A DNA stretch of 64,000 nt from Brachypterus glaber. Lineage: Eukaryota > Arthropoda > Insecta > Coleoptera > Kateretidae. The notes under the pieces were generated by a model. The model was given only the letters and a program-made list of their open reading frames with translations, made no database searches and had not been told where the DNA came from. Where the stretch lies: positions 9,278,319 through 9,342,318 of the forward strand of contig OY294054.1 of assembly GCA_958510825.1 (NCBI GenBank). The letters are read 5' to 3'. The position numbers were made by a program, and so were the translations under genes. Shown here piece by piece: positions 1 to 10,795 of the stretch (position 1 is its first letter; each line of letters begins with the position of its first letter).

Positions 1-644
1 CATTGATATTTAATACTTTACTTGTGATATTAAATACTGCAATGTGTGTATTTTATGCAAAATGTTGTCATACTAACATAGAGACCGTGCTGGTACATTT
101 GGATCCCCACGCAACATGTCTTTATTAATACTGTAACATTTGGTAAATTATATTACAGTTATAGTTTGGTATATTTTAAGTTCTAGTTGTTGTGTTATTG
201 ATCTAGTTTAAAGTATGTTGCAGTATTTAGTAAAATAACAATCGGTAAATAATACCAAAATTTTGATTAGAATACAGAGAAAACTAAAAAAAGGATCGAT
301 TATTTTGACAGTGTGTAACTGTGTGTGGTGGAAATATTTATATTATTACTAATCAAAATTTTGGTATTATTTACCGATTGTTAATTATTATGAATACTGT
401 AACATAATTTAAACTAGATCAGTAATACAACTTAACAACAACTCAAAGTATAGCATATTATAAGTGTGATATGCTTTACCAAATGTTACAGTAATTTTTA
501 CTATAACATGCTAGTATTAATAAACACATGTTGCGTGGGGATTCAAATGTACCAGCATGGTCTCTATCTTAGTATGACAACATTTTGTATACAATACACA
601 CATTGCAGTATTTAATATCACAAGTAAAGTATTTAATACCAATG
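1..644. mobile_element. Foldback element with ~280-bp inverted arms
   Basis: The left arm (about 1-285) and right arm (about 345-644) are inverted copies of each other. The outer ends start with CATTGATATTTAATACTT and, on the other strand, CATTGGTATTAAATACTT. The arms meet around a short centre rich in GTGTGTAACTG near 310-330. No open frame lies inside. The structure is that of a non-autonomous foldback/MITE-like DNA element. The left end coincides with the window edge, so the outer border and any target duplication cannot be read. Confidence 0.85.
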
Positions 645-1010
645 GTGGCGATATAAATAAAAAATATGTATTAACAAATAACATTCAGTATTTACTTTTT
701 TTTTGGATTATAATTTTCTTAATATAATATAAATATTAGATGAGATCATGATCATTACAAATGTTATACATAACTATACTTATAATGCACACACTATATT
801 ATAGTAAACATTTTCTCTGAACCAAGTCACGATAGTAACTTGACTTGGTTGCGAGAAAATATTCACTATATTATGGATTTATACCGGCAGCAACCCAAAC
901 ATTCACACCCAAGCGGAATCCAAAGCTGCAAAAAAAAATAAGCTTTCGCTATTCTGAATTTTAGAATTTAAAACTAAAATCAAAACTTGAGTGCGTCTGA
1001 ATTGTTGTTA
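645..1010. other. Non-coding AT-rich spacer with one hairpin
   Basis: No gene is visible. A 30-bp inverted repeat (800-829 with 841-870, about 26 of 30 positions pairing, 11-bp loop) contains the core CCAAGTCA/TGACTTGG. It could be a tiny MITE or the remnant of one. Confidence 0.6.
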
Positions 1011-1018
1011 TTCACCAC

Positions 1019-1543
1019 CAGTGGCGTAGTGGGCGCTTTATCAAAATTTCTTCAGGAGCTCTTTTTTGGAAAATAAACAAAAAACTAGCATAAACAAAAT
1101 ATATTTAACAAGTGACAAAAACAAAAATACATAGGTACCTATGTATTAAAACATTTTACAATTTTGATTGTCTATTTTAGTTTTTACAATTTTAAATTTC
1201 ATAAAAATGCAAGAAGGCTATAACGCCGCAGGCAATTTTTTTTATAAATTTCAGGCTTGAGTTTAAAAAAACACGTAAAAAACCAAGCGCCACAGGCGAA
1301 ATTTTTTACAAATTTGGTAGTCTATTTTTATTTTAAAAGAGTGTTACAATTTAAAATTTCATAAAAATGCAAGAAAACTTCAGCGCCTCAGGCGATTTTT
1401 TTACAATTTTTACGTTTAAGTTTTAAGAATTCTTATCAAGCTTTATACTAATTCATAACCTTTCTCTTACACATGTTGGGGCCCCTGTAGCTCGGGGGCT
1501 CTGTATCATTGATACACCTGCTGCAGCGGTGGCTACGCCCCTA
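1019..1543. mobile_element. hAT-like MITE with 8-bp target duplication
   Basis: The left terminus CAGTGGCGTAG (from 1019) matches the inverted right terminus TAGGGGCGTAG (ending 1543) at 9 of 11 positions. The flanks are TTCACCAC (1011-1018) and TCCACCAC (1544-1551), an 8-bp duplication with one difference. Eight-bp duplications and CAGTGGCG-type ends are typical of the hAT superfamily. The interior has two direct subrepeats of roughly 110 bp (about 1150-1265 and 1305-1420), each with a GCGCC..CAGGCGA-like core. No transposase is present, so it would have depended on an autonomous relative. Confidence 0.8.
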
Positions 1544-1645
1544 TCCACCACAATGTAAGAGTGACCGGGCTTTGACGGCAGTGACCAAACAGACAGGCAC
1601 TTTCTTATGGAAACTGGCTTTCGGCTGAATTTTTAGTATGATGTA

Positions 1646-3117
1646 CAGGGTGGGCCAAAAAAAACCATCCACTTTTTAAAGCATTATAACTTATTTGCCT
1701 TTTGACCGATCTATACAAACTTTTGAAGGAATAAGCTCAAAACATGTTCGATTCTGTAGGTAATTTTCATTATTTAAAATATTGTTATATTTTTTAGTAA
1801 TAAGGCTTTTTCTAAAGGGGTTATTTTAAAGCCGTGGGGATTAGAGCAAAATGTATAATTTGAAAAATTTTCGCCTTCATAATGTTAAGTGGTCTTTCTT
1901 TAGTAGGTAAGTATATTTAAATTTAAATTTTAAATTATAGTTTATTTTTTATTTTTATTTTTCTGAAAGGCTACATATTGCAATAAATTAATTTTTAAGA
2001 TAAAAAAACTGATTTAGGCATGTTATTTATCTGACATCTCTCAAAAAATAATCTGTCAATTTAAAAACTATTCAAAATGACCAAAAATCTGTGAAAATAT
2101 CGAATTACATAAAAAAATAAGAAAAAAAGTAAAAGCTGAATTGTAGATGTATAATTTAAGGACAATGGTTACGAAATAACAGAAAAATTACTAATGAAGT
2201 ACGCACAAAAATTGTACCATACACTCTATGAACATAACATAAAAAACAAGAAATTGCTAAAATAAATCAAGATTTAAATGTTGGCTAAATAAAAAAGTAT
2301 TATATTTTCATTGCAAATAAAATTAATTATTTTAAACACTGTTTTAGTTATAAATAATATAAAACCATATAATTATGGTAGGTACAGGATCTTGGTTGGC
2401 TATTTGCAGTTAAAGTTCCATATTCTGATTTATTGATTTTCAAAAATTCACATTATCCTTCATCGTATCTTAACGTTTCTAAAACAAGCATTTTTTCTCG
2501 TTTTGACCAAAACTACACTTACTTCTTGTTTATCTACACATGTTTTAATTTAAATACATATATTCGTTTTTTTATTTATTGCTCATCTTTAAAATATATA
2601 TTTAAAATGAAGTTTTTATTTTGATTCGTGATTTTTATTAATTTTAAATTTGACATATTATTTTTTAGACATGTCAAAAATAATTTGAGATGAGTAGCAG
2701 ACTACTCGTGTTTTTATGATGTTTACTGCTAGCTGTACCCTTTCCAAAAAAAGAATATAAAAAATAAAATACAATCTTAAGTTAAAAGAAAAATATACAT
2801 AACTATTAAGGAAAGACCACTTAACATAATGAAGACGATTTTTTTTTTAAATTATACATTTTGCTCTAAACCCCACTGCTTTAAAATAACACCTTTAGAA
2901 AAAGCTTTATTACTGAAAAATATAATAATATTTTAGATAATTAAAATTATCTACAGAATCTTACATGTTTTGAGCATATTCATTCCAAATTTTGTACAGA
3001 TCGGTGAAAAGGCAAACAAGTTATAACGGAAAGTGAAAATCCATTAACACGGTCTAAACCCGAAAGTGAAAGTTCTTTATAAGTTATAACGGTTTAAAAA
3101 GTGGCCGGTTTTTTTCT
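1646..3117. mobile_element. Mariner-like non-autonomous element in the composite
   Basis: The left end follows a TA dinucleotide (1644-1645) and reads CAGGGTGGGCCAAAA. Its inverted partner lies at about 2808-3117: both share the segments CCACTTTTTAAA, TTATAACTTA, AAATTATACATTTTGCTC and GACCACTTAACAT, giving arms of about 270-300 bp. The right end lacks the final CAGGGTG block and carries a small internal duplication of the TTATAAC segment, so it looks damaged. The 0.9-kb interior is AT-rich with no credible gene. The TA plus CAGGGTG start suggests Tc1/mariner-type mobilisation; this is inference. Confidence 0.65.
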
Positions 3118-3357
3118 TATTATATATGTATACTCGTTATAAAAAACTAAAATTATATTTTTTTCGTTTTAAATAAAGGTATAAGTTAAAAAAATCTTTG
3201 GAAATATGGCGAAGGCACCACTTCAATATGAAAAAAGAGAAATAACGGTCAGATTTTCTTAATAATATTTAAAATGAAAGATATTACATTAAAATGACGT
3301 ATAAAAATCTAACTTTCAAAATAAAGTTTTTTTTTTGAAAAAAAAGCATCAGCGTGC

Positions 3358-4130
3358 GGTTTACAGGTTAAAACCGGATCAAGGTTCACACCTAAAAACC
3401 TCACACTTGTTGCTCCTTTAAATCCCTATGAATCTCTGAGTGTGATACAACATTCGCTCCGTTTTTGTGTGGTTTAGTGAAAGGCCATTGCAGGAAAACC
3501 AGTTTGATGCTATTGATTGTGCTAACACAACCCAATTTAGTACTTAACCAAAATCTTTACCTTTGACTTTTAAGGTGGTATCATCAGCAAAATGCACACA
3601 ATCAGTATCCCGTGGGAGGCAGTTTATAATCTAAAAATAAAGGCCTAGGATTGACCCTTGAGGGAAACTGATTGTGATACCTTTTGTTGAAGACAATTTT
3701 CCGTCCACCATAACAACTTGGAAACGGTTTGAAAGGTAAGATTCAATCAGTTTTAGTAAAAGATCATCAAAATTATACATTTTAAGTTTTCCTAGTAGTA
3801 TAGAGTAGTCGACAATCAAAAGCTTTGCATAGATCAAGAAAAAACGAGAGCGAATACTTTCCGTCCTCAAAGCATTCAAGGGCCTGAGTATTAAGATCTA
3901 CAATGGCATCAGTAGTATTTAAGTGATTAAAATCACCACATATAATTACTTTCTTAAAATTTGAACTTAATAAATTATTTAAATAGGTATTACCCTGCTA
4001 TTACAGTCCTCCGGTGAAAAGTTTAGAAAAATGTCAACACTTTCTTTTACGAGTCGGATGCAAAACAGGTTGGCCTTCTCAAAAAAATCTAAACTTTTTC
4101 TCCAGGTTCGAATTCAGCTAGCAGCATACA
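3358..4130 (-). pseudogene. Decayed endonuclease/reverse transcriptase of a non-LTR element
   Basis: This is a dead fragment of a Jockey/CR1-like retrotransposon polyprotein. Conceptual translation of the minus strand gives, in order: an endonuclease piece with the GDFN motif (about 3915-3945), then, after an apparent internal deletion, the reverse-transcriptase palm (VDYSILLGKLK, then FPQGSILG near 3640-3660), the catalytic FADD (about 3590), the thumb segment CNGLSLNHTKT (about 3480-3500) and VRFLGVNLDPVLT (about 3375-3410). The endonuclease runs almost directly into the polymerase, so most of the intervening sequence is missing. Stops and frame changes interrupt it. It lies inside the composite foldback and is far more degraded than the element at 4750-7557. 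Confidence 0.85.
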
Positions 4131-4269
4131 AGCTTTTTGTTTTTTTTTGTTTTCAACACACAAAATAAGAAAGAAAAATATAGTCTGATGATAGTAATTG
4201 GCTTTATTTTTTTTGTGGGCCTGTGTAATAATTATTTTAATTACCTATTTATTAAAAATGTATTTTTTA

Positions 4270-4272
<3 letters not shown>

Positions 4273-4328
<56 letters not shown>
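4273..4328. repeat. (TA)n microsatellite
   Basis: An almost pure TA dinucleotide run of about 55 bases in the core of the composite element. It creates a spurious Tyr-Ile repeat in the plus-strand frame across it. Confidence 0.95.
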
Positions 4329-4329
<1 letters not shown>

Positions 4330-4842
4330 ATAGTACTATAGTACTAGTAGTAATAGTCATAAAACAATCTTAAAATTATAAGTATAAAATGTATAACATT
4401 TTTGTATTATTTTTATACAAATAAATGTATGAATTTTTATTTTTTATTTATTATTTTTGTACAATTTTTTTATAAAATTTCTATAAATATTAAAAAAAAA
4501 CATTTTATGTTATAACGTGTAGCGTATAAAACAAAAAAGCTTATATGCGGCTAGCTGGATTCGAACCCGGAGTAATTTTTGAAGAGCATCACTCCGTTTC
4601 AACTTACAATGCAGTGAAATATAGTTTTTAAAAAACTACATATTATTTTATTTTTTTTTTCAAAAAAAAAAACATTATTTGAAAGTTAGATTTTTATACG
4701 TCATTTTAATGTAAATTCTTGATTTTAGTTTTTTATTACGAATATATATGTAGTAGTAGTAGTAAATTTTTGCGTTGGCCAAAGCCGGACAACTAGGCCA
4801 TTTCTGGCCCTTTTTGTCACCCCAGGCAATCCCAGCCATTTA

Positions 4843-6105
4843 CTAATTTGAGTCCTCCTTGAACCTGCCCGTCCTTTCAATAAAGGTCAGGATATTGGCC
4901 CAGGGGAGATCTCTTAGTTCCTCTTGGTTGAGTCTTTGAGTTTCAAAGACTTGCAACCTGATCCTGTCGTATCTGACGCACTCGGCTAAGTAATGTGGAG
5001 GATGTTTCATCCTCTCCGCACTCTGGGCATAGCGGACTCTCTAGAATCCACATTGTTGCCAGGTGCTTCCTTAGCCTGCAGTGGCCCGTGAGGACCCCTA
5101 CAAGTTGTCTGAGTGCAGTTCTTCCTTTTTCCAGCAACCAGTCGGTCTTTGATTTGCTTGGGTCAGCCAGGAAGTCCCTAGCTTGCCGGCAACCGTCGAC
5201 CGCCCTCCATTGCTCCTTTAGCTTGGTATAAGCCCGCTCGTCGAGAGCGGTCTTTACCTGCTTCCTTGTAACCCCCAATATAGGTTCCGGCCCCGTGCAG
5301 GCCATCCCTGATCCGAGTCTTGCAAGTTCATCTGCCTTCTCGTTTCCGGGAATTCCACTATGACCCGGTACCCATACCAGTTGAACGTTTTTGGTCCTTG
5401 CTAACTCTTCCAAGGCTTCTGCACACTCCCTGACTAGGAGTGACCTAGTGCTGGGATTGCACAATGCCTTTAGAGCGGCTTGACTGTCCGAGCAGATGTA
5501 TATATCGTGCCCCCGGTGCTGCCTTATTTCCCTGCAATTTGCCGCCTCCTGTATGGCATAGACCTCAGCCTGGAAGACAGTGGAAAAGCGGCCAAGTGGA
5601 AAACTCTTTTGCAAATCCAGGTCCTCCACGAAGAGTCCTGCCCCAGAGCTTTGGATGCCTTCCATACGCGAGCCGTCTGTATAGTACACCAAAGCGTTTG
5701 GCGCAAATTGTATTTCTTTCTTTTCCCATTCCTCCTTTGTCGGAATCCTGAGAGAGAAACTTCTATCGAACTTTAATCGGTCCTCTGCTTCAATCACTCT
5801 GATACTACTAATTGGGATATCCCTTTCGGAGATATCAGCGATTTTGCCATGACCGTAGTTCGCCTTCCCGCCCATCCAACTACCAGAGTCCCTAAGTCTG
5901 AGAAAGCTAGCCATTGCCTTCTTCTGGATCCAGATGGAGAGTGACGGCAGTCCCAGTAGGACCTCTAGAGCTGCTTGGGGTGTTGTCCCTATTACTCCGG
6001 TGATTCCAAGACTAGCTAGTCTTTGGATTTTCCCCAGGTTCTGAGAAATTGTGGTTTTCCTAACACTAGACCACCAGACCACTGAGCCATACTGGACTCT
6101 TTAAC
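4843..6105 (-). pseudogene. RNase H domain and C-terminal zinc motif of the element
   Basis: Numbering from the ATG at 6082, the start is the post-RT segment LASLGITGVIGTTPQAALE, followed by an RNase H fold with its acidic set: TDGS D136, E173 in QAEVYA, SDS D199, GHSG H241 and KADELA D251. This is a full D-E-D-H-D site. After it comes a cysteine-rich end, CPECGEDETSS, then HYLAEC, a CCHC-type zinc motif typical of such polyproteins. The last part is read only after another frame change near 5000-5010; the true stop is then at 4843-4845. A separate frame change near 6095-6105 cuts it off from reverse transcriptase. Confidence 0.92.
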
Positions 6106-7165
6106 TCTTATAACCGCTGTGTAGATCCATCTAAGGACCTTGGGTGTAACACCCCAGGTTTTTCCCACTACTCGACGTATTTGCCAAAAGGTCGATGTAG
6201 ATTTGTCAAGGACTTTATCTACATGAGCCTTCCAGCTAAGCTTGGTATCCAAGGTTACTCCCAAGTACTTTACCTCCTGAGATAATTCAAGTGTTTTTCC
6301 GTACATTCTGGGAGCCCTAAAATCCTCTATGTTCCTTCTTTTGGTGAAGAGTATTAGCTCGCTTTTTGCAGGGTTTACCGATAGGCCGTTGTCTCTACAC
6401 CAATCCTCAATGATTCTACATGCCGTTTGCATTAGTCCGCATATGGTGTCGAGAAACTTTCCCATGATCAAAACCGTTCTGTCATCTGCGAAAGCCTGCG
6501 CATAAAATCCTGCAGCTGTTAGCCTCTCTAGTAGGCCGTCCATCACTAAGCACCATAAATGGGGGGAGAGGCAACTGCCCTGAGGGCAGCCCCCCGTCAC
6601 CCCGATGCTGAGCTGACAGCCTTCCTGTGAGGCAGTGACATTCCTCTCCTCAAGCGTCGACCTAACCCAGCTGATCAGCGCCGTTGGAGTGCCCCTGGAT
6701 TGTAGCGTAGCACAGATAGTTGACGTTCTAGCTTTGTCAAAAGCCCCTTCAACATCAAAGAATAGAGCTAGTGCCCATTCTCTGTGATGTAGCGCCTTTT
6801 CAGCCTTTCGCACAATGGCGTGGAGGGCCGAGTCAGTCGACCTCCCTCGCCTATATGCGTGTTGATTCTTGTGGAGGGGATGTCCTGACAACACCTCCTC
6901 TATCAAGTATCTGTCAATAATCCTTTCCAACGTTTTAAGAAGGAAGGATGTTAAGCTTATTGGTCTGAAGGATTTAGCTGTGGTGTAGTCTCTCTTCCCT
7001 GCCTTGGGAATGAAGATAACCCTAGCCTTCCTCCATTCTTTGGGAACGTATCCTAGTGCTACAGAGGCCCTAAAAATCCTTTTTACCGCAGGGGTTAGGA
7101 CTTTCAGGCCTCTCTGCAGCAACATCGGAAAAATTCCGCCTGGACCTGCGGCATAAATGGTTTGA
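6100..7165 (-). pseudogene. Reverse transcriptase domain of the non-LTR element
   Basis: The reverse-transcriptase palm is nearly complete. Numbering from the ATG at 7125, the motifs are RPISLTSF (54-61), motif A FFDVEGAFD (122-130) with the first catalytic aspartate, motif B GGCPQGSCLSP (178-188), and motif C FADD (212-215) with the remaining catalytic aspartates, followed by the thumb KYLGVTLDTKLSW. It would copy the element's own RNA at a nicked chromosomal site. Catalytic residues are intact, but frame changes at both ends disconnect it from the linker and from RNase H, so this copy is dead. Confidence 0.93.
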
Positions 7166-7557
7166 ACTTATTCACTGCCCATGCGATAGAGTTGTCCGAA
7201 ATGACTCTGTCTGCTAAAGTCCAGTCCACAGCTGGGATCTGGTTTGCATCCTGAGCCATCCGTTCATTCTCTTCACCTGGAAAGTGAGTCTCCAGTAACA
7301 GTCTTAGCGACTCTTCACTGGATGTGGTCCAGGTACCATCTGCCTTTTTTAGTGCACCAATGGTTTTATTAGACTTACTGCCTAAAACTCTTAGTAGCCT
7401 TGCAGAATCTGACAGGGACTCCATGTCCTCGCAGTATTTCCTCCAGCTGAGTCTTTTGCTACGTCTAATTTCTCCCTTAAATTCCCTTTTTACGTCCCTA
7501 TAGTTATCCCAGGCCGATTCGGTTCCTCCGGAAGAGGCACGGTTGTAGGCCTGCCTG
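7104..7557 (-). pseudogene. Retrotransposon polyprotein, linker upstream of RT
   Basis: This frame encodes the region that normally joins endonuclease and polymerase (starting RQAYNRASSGGTESAW and ending in the conserved AVNKFKPF). The endonuclease domain itself is missing because the insertion is 5'-truncated at 7557; the first few residues of the open frame come from flanking DNA, so its ATG is not a real start. A one-base frame change near 7155-7165 separates it from the polymerase part: the next frame resumes as YAAGPGGIFPMLLQ. Confidence 0.85.
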
Positions 7558-7711
7558 ACGAATATATATAATAAGAACAAAACTTGATGTAAAGTTTTTA
7601 TTTTAGTTTATTTAAAAAACAAAATTAAAATTTTACATCATACTAAAAATTCAGAATTTTTGACCGAAATCCACTTTCCATAAGAAACGTGCCTGTCTGT
7701 TTACGTCTTAA

Positions 7712-7853
7712 GGCATATCCACAGGCTCGCATAACAAGTATATAAGAATGCGATACCGTGATTGACTTACAAGATATATGACGACACATCAAGCCAATCA
7801 CGGAATCGACTTCTTATGTACTATGCTTGTTATGCGAGCCTGTGGATATGCCC
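7712..7853. mobile_element. piggyBac-like MITE flanked by TTAA (copy 1)
   Basis: The 142-bp element lies between TTAA at 7708-7711 and TTAA at 7854-7857. Its ends are inverted copies: GGCATATCCACAGGCTCG on the left and CGAGCCTGTGGATATGCCC on the right, and the interior continues the palindrome. TTAA duplication is the hallmark of piggyBac-type insertion. A second copy lies at 40941-41086. It has no coding capacity. Confidence 0.9.
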
Positions 7854-7857
7854 TTAA

Positions 7858-8390
7858 GCAGCAACATTTATATAATTTGGGCTTTTCCATTCCCAATCCC
7901 ACCAACTTTCTGGTTCTGGCCCTGAAAATGGTAGAACTTTTTCACTATTATTCCTGATTTAAGCATACAAAAATCTGTAAAAACTGATAATCAAATTTTA
8001 AATAATTTTTTCATTGCAGACCTATGTTAAGATTAATTATATTCTTTGTGAAAACTTATATAAAGAAATATGCAATTATCCTAGAAATCTTTGAACGAAT
8101 TTAAGTTTTTTTTTTCAACAAACCGTTAATATAATTCTTTTGATCCACGAAAAAGCCGTAGATTGCCATTTAAGAACACAGTTGGCATGCCTGAGGGTTA
8201 AGAAAAGCAAATGTTTATATTTTTACATAATTCATTTAATTGCAGAATTAAAACTAAAAATTTACCTGTTCGAGAGTTTTTTTCTTAATCTTGGATAAAT
8301 TTAGTTATTAGTAATAACTTATTACTGTTAATGAGGAGTGTTTGCCTAAAACGTGATAATAGTATTTATCACCTTTTGATAAGATACTCC
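7858..8390. other. Non-coding AT-rich spacer
   Basis: Scattered short homopolymers only. I see no exon, RNA gene or element border that I can support. Confidence 0.6.
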
Positions 8391-8447
8391 CATGGGCGGA
8401 TTTAGGAGGGGCATGGGGGCCATGCCCCTCCAAAGCCGTTGCGGAAC

Positions 8448-8830
8448 ATTCGACTATTCAGAATGGTAAAATTAGAACTAATTTTTATAGACTTACGTCC
8501 AGTAAAAATGGAACCAATTACCACGGTATTAAATTCTATAACTTCTTGCCCACTCACATAAAAAGGTTATCTGTACGAAAATTCAAGAGTACAATAAAAG
8601 GATTTTTAGTTTCACAGGCATTGTATGACATAGGTGAGTTTCTGGAGATAGGAGCCCTTTTGCAATCTTTATGATTTTAATTTTAATGACTGTATATTAT
8701 TGTATTTTTTGTACGTGAATGTATCGTATTGTATTTTTATTGTATTGTATTATTTATTTAAATTACTTATTTTAATATGACATGACTTGTGTAAACAAAA
8801 GTATAAACACTAATAAAGTTCTATTCTAAT
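8448..8830 (+). pseudogene. 3' end of a Jockey-like RT polyprotein plus 3' UTR
   Basis: An open frame of about 70 codons (8451-8672) ends in a stop and reads ...YHGIKFYNFLPTHIKRLS, then RKFKSTIKGFL. This is the conserved tail that follows the thumb in Jockey/CR1-type reverse transcriptases (consensus: Y N x L P x x I K). It is followed by a T-rich 3' untranslated segment with AATAAAG near 8810 and ends with short TTCTA repeats. Everything upstream is missing, so this is a heavily 5'-truncated copy. A GGGCGGATTTAGG motif at 8394 sits just before it. Confidence 0.85.
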
Positions 8831-10093
8831 ACTGTGATAAATGCGCCTAGCGCATCTGAGATAAACTTGCACATGCGCACTACTATTGTTGTTTTTGACG
8901 AGTATTTTTTAACCTTAGTTTTGTGTGTCAAATAAAAATTGTAAAAAATTAAAAAAAAAACAATGAATATTTACGAAGAAACGTTGAAATAGTTTTTTTT
9001 AAATTATATTATAAGAATTTTTTGAGATGTGTTTGTGTTTCGGGATTTTGTACACCTAATTTAAGTACACCAGGGATTGACCCTTTGCTCTTCATAAAGC
9101 AACAATACAGGTTAGCCAACCAAACTCCTATTATCTTTCGTCTCCCTTTAACATAGGTCTGCACTAAAGCAGGTCTGGGTTGTCCCAGTCCTAAGTTGAT
9201 TGTTTTTTTTCACAACATACCTATGTAGGTTGGACAATTCAAGTTCCACATTTGCTAGCACTGAGTAGGTTACCTAACTTCGCATAGCCCGTATTGCTGC
9301 ATCACCGACGATATTTTTTAATTCAGAATTGCCAATACACTTGCCTTATATATGAGCATCATATCAAACTTGTTGCTTACGAGAATTGTTAAATATTGAC
9401 CACTGCACTGCTTTAATAGTTATTTATGGTACTAGTGGGTAAAGTAAGATATTAACCTGCGAGGCGTCAGCCAAGTTAATTTTCGAGAGGGCAATATCGG
9501 TTTACCCATGAGTGCCATACAAGGTTTTATCCAATAACTAGGTTAGAAATTCATATTTTTATTAAAAATTTTAATGACAAGTCCAAACGAAAATAATTTG
9601 ACAAGTGACAGTTGAGTGGGTAAAATAAATAATTATCCACTCAATAAAGTAAAAGCCACGCGGGGGTTATTATTGAGTTTATCTATTTAAAATAAAGCTG
9701 GTAATTGTCTTATTATATGTATGTATTGGATAAAATAATTTTAACTACATCATTTCATTTCCGCAAACTGAAAATTTATATATTTTCTGGAAATTAAATA
9801 AAAGTCCAAATAAAATTTCATTTGAGCAATTTAATGTATTTTTATATCAAATATTGAAAAATGTATTTTAAAATACCTACATGAAAATATGTGTCTTGTA
9901 CTTTTTTCAAATCAACAGGTAGGAATATTACTGTTGCACTAAAAACGATTGATAAAAATATTATGCAAAACTTTTAATTTAACCAAAGCTTAATATTTTG
10001 TTATTTATATCTACCACAATTGTCGAGGAAGATGTACAGGAAGATCATTTACTATGAAATAAGTGAAAATTTACAAAAATCTAGTATTTTTCC
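8831..10093. other. Non-coding AT-rich region with one weak hairpin
   Basis: No gene is recognised. An imperfect inverted pair, ATGGTACTAGTGGGTAAA (about 9427) and TTTACCCATGAGTGCCAT (about 9501), may bound a small decayed MITE. Confidence 0.5.
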
Positions 10094-10305
10094 GAGGAGT
10101 AAACCGCAGAGGAATCAGGTGTACAAACTGGAGGTAATCTGGAGAAAATCTTTAAAGGTTACGAGGTAATCTGAAGGAAATCTTTAAAGATTTCCTTTCG
10201 GTCGAAATCTTAGAAACTCGGGGTAATATTTGGAGGTAATCTGGAGGAAATCTTTAAAGATTTCCTCCTAAAGGTGTACAAAATTTTGTCAGCGGTTTAC
10301 CCCTC
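10094..10305. mobile_element. Small foldback element with AATCTTTAAAG subrepeats
   Basis: The ends are inverted: GAGGAGTAAACCGC and GCGGTTTACCCCTC, continued by GTGTACAAA/TTTTGTACACC. Inside are repeats of GAGGTAATCTGGAGG and GGAAATCTTTAAAGATTTCC, each itself palindromic. A half copy of the same end (GGGGTAAGCCGCTGAGGAAT) occurs at 43519. Confidence 0.75.
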
Positions 10306-10589
10306 TTATTTTTCACAGTAGAGGAGACCGGTGATTTTTGTACCAGGGGTAGGGTAGGGTGCTAATGTATCAAAAAGTATAAAAAAAGTAAAGAATCGAA
10401 CTAAAAAATATTTACTGACGTTAAAATTAAGGTATACCTTACTTCATAAGCGCCGACTTTTCCAAATCCCAGGGGGAAATAAAAAAATTACATAAAAGTT
10501 ATAAATTTTTACCAAATGAAAGAAAAAACTAATAATATTTTTAAAAATTGTAAAGCTTTTATTTATAATATTTAAAAGCATAGGCCCGG

Positions 10590-10632
10590 CCCCTCACTTT
10601 CAAGCCCCTCACTTTCAAGCCTCTCACTTTCA
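10590..10632. repeat. Three tandem CTCACTTTCAAGCC units
   Basis: A 14-bp unit is repeated three times, followed by a run of 14 C and a GGGGGGCCATGGCACCCC palindrome. The G/C runs resemble the ends of the GGGCGGATTTAG elements seen elsewhere in the window. Confidence 0.75.
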
Positions 10633-10795
10633 ATCCCAGGGGGGCCATGGCACCCCCCCCCCCCCGGAATCGAAGCCTCTGCCTTACTTATAATACTTAT
10701 TATACTTATAAGTATTATTAAGTATTGAATAATTTTTAGTTTCTCGTATCTAATTTTAAATCGTTTTATTTTTCGCCGGAAAATATTCCATAGAC

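Larger units (their letters stand above)
4750..7557 (-). mobile_element. 5'-truncated non-LTR retrotransposon with RNase H, 12-bp TSD
   Basis: The insertion is bounded by a perfect 12-bp target duplication, ACGAATATATAT, at 4738-4749 and 7558-7569. On the minus strand the element starts in the linker after the lost endonuclease, continues through reverse transcriptase and RNase H to a C-terminal zinc motif, stops at about 4843, and has a short 3' untranslated region ending in a tail of TAC repeats (4750-4762 on the plus strand reads GTAGTAGTAG). Loss of the 5' part with the 3' end kept is the usual mark of target-primed reverse transcription. The RT plus RNase H layout fits the LOA/I/R1 side of the non-LTR tree; the clade is a guess. 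It inserted into the composite foldback and is clearly GC-richer than its surroundings. Confidence 0.93.
1587..7702. mobile_element. Large composite foldback with nested insertions
   Basis: The outer arms 1587-1645 and 7634-7702 are inverted copies (both begin AAACAGACAGGCAC and run to TTTTTAGTATGATGTA). A second pair of arm segments, about 3113-3345 and 4657-4749, continues the same palindrome and shares ATGACGTATAAAAATCTA. Between the arm pieces lie later insertions: a mariner-like element at 1646-3117 in the left arm and a non-LTR retrotransposon at 4750-7557 in the right arm. The core (3358-4130) holds a decayed retrotransposon. No transposase was recognised, so the class of the outer element is unknown. 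Confidence 0.65.

Noticed and set aside
4995..5776. Plus-strand open frames of 78-98 codons
   Set aside because: Antisense shadows of the retrotransposon RNase H frame.
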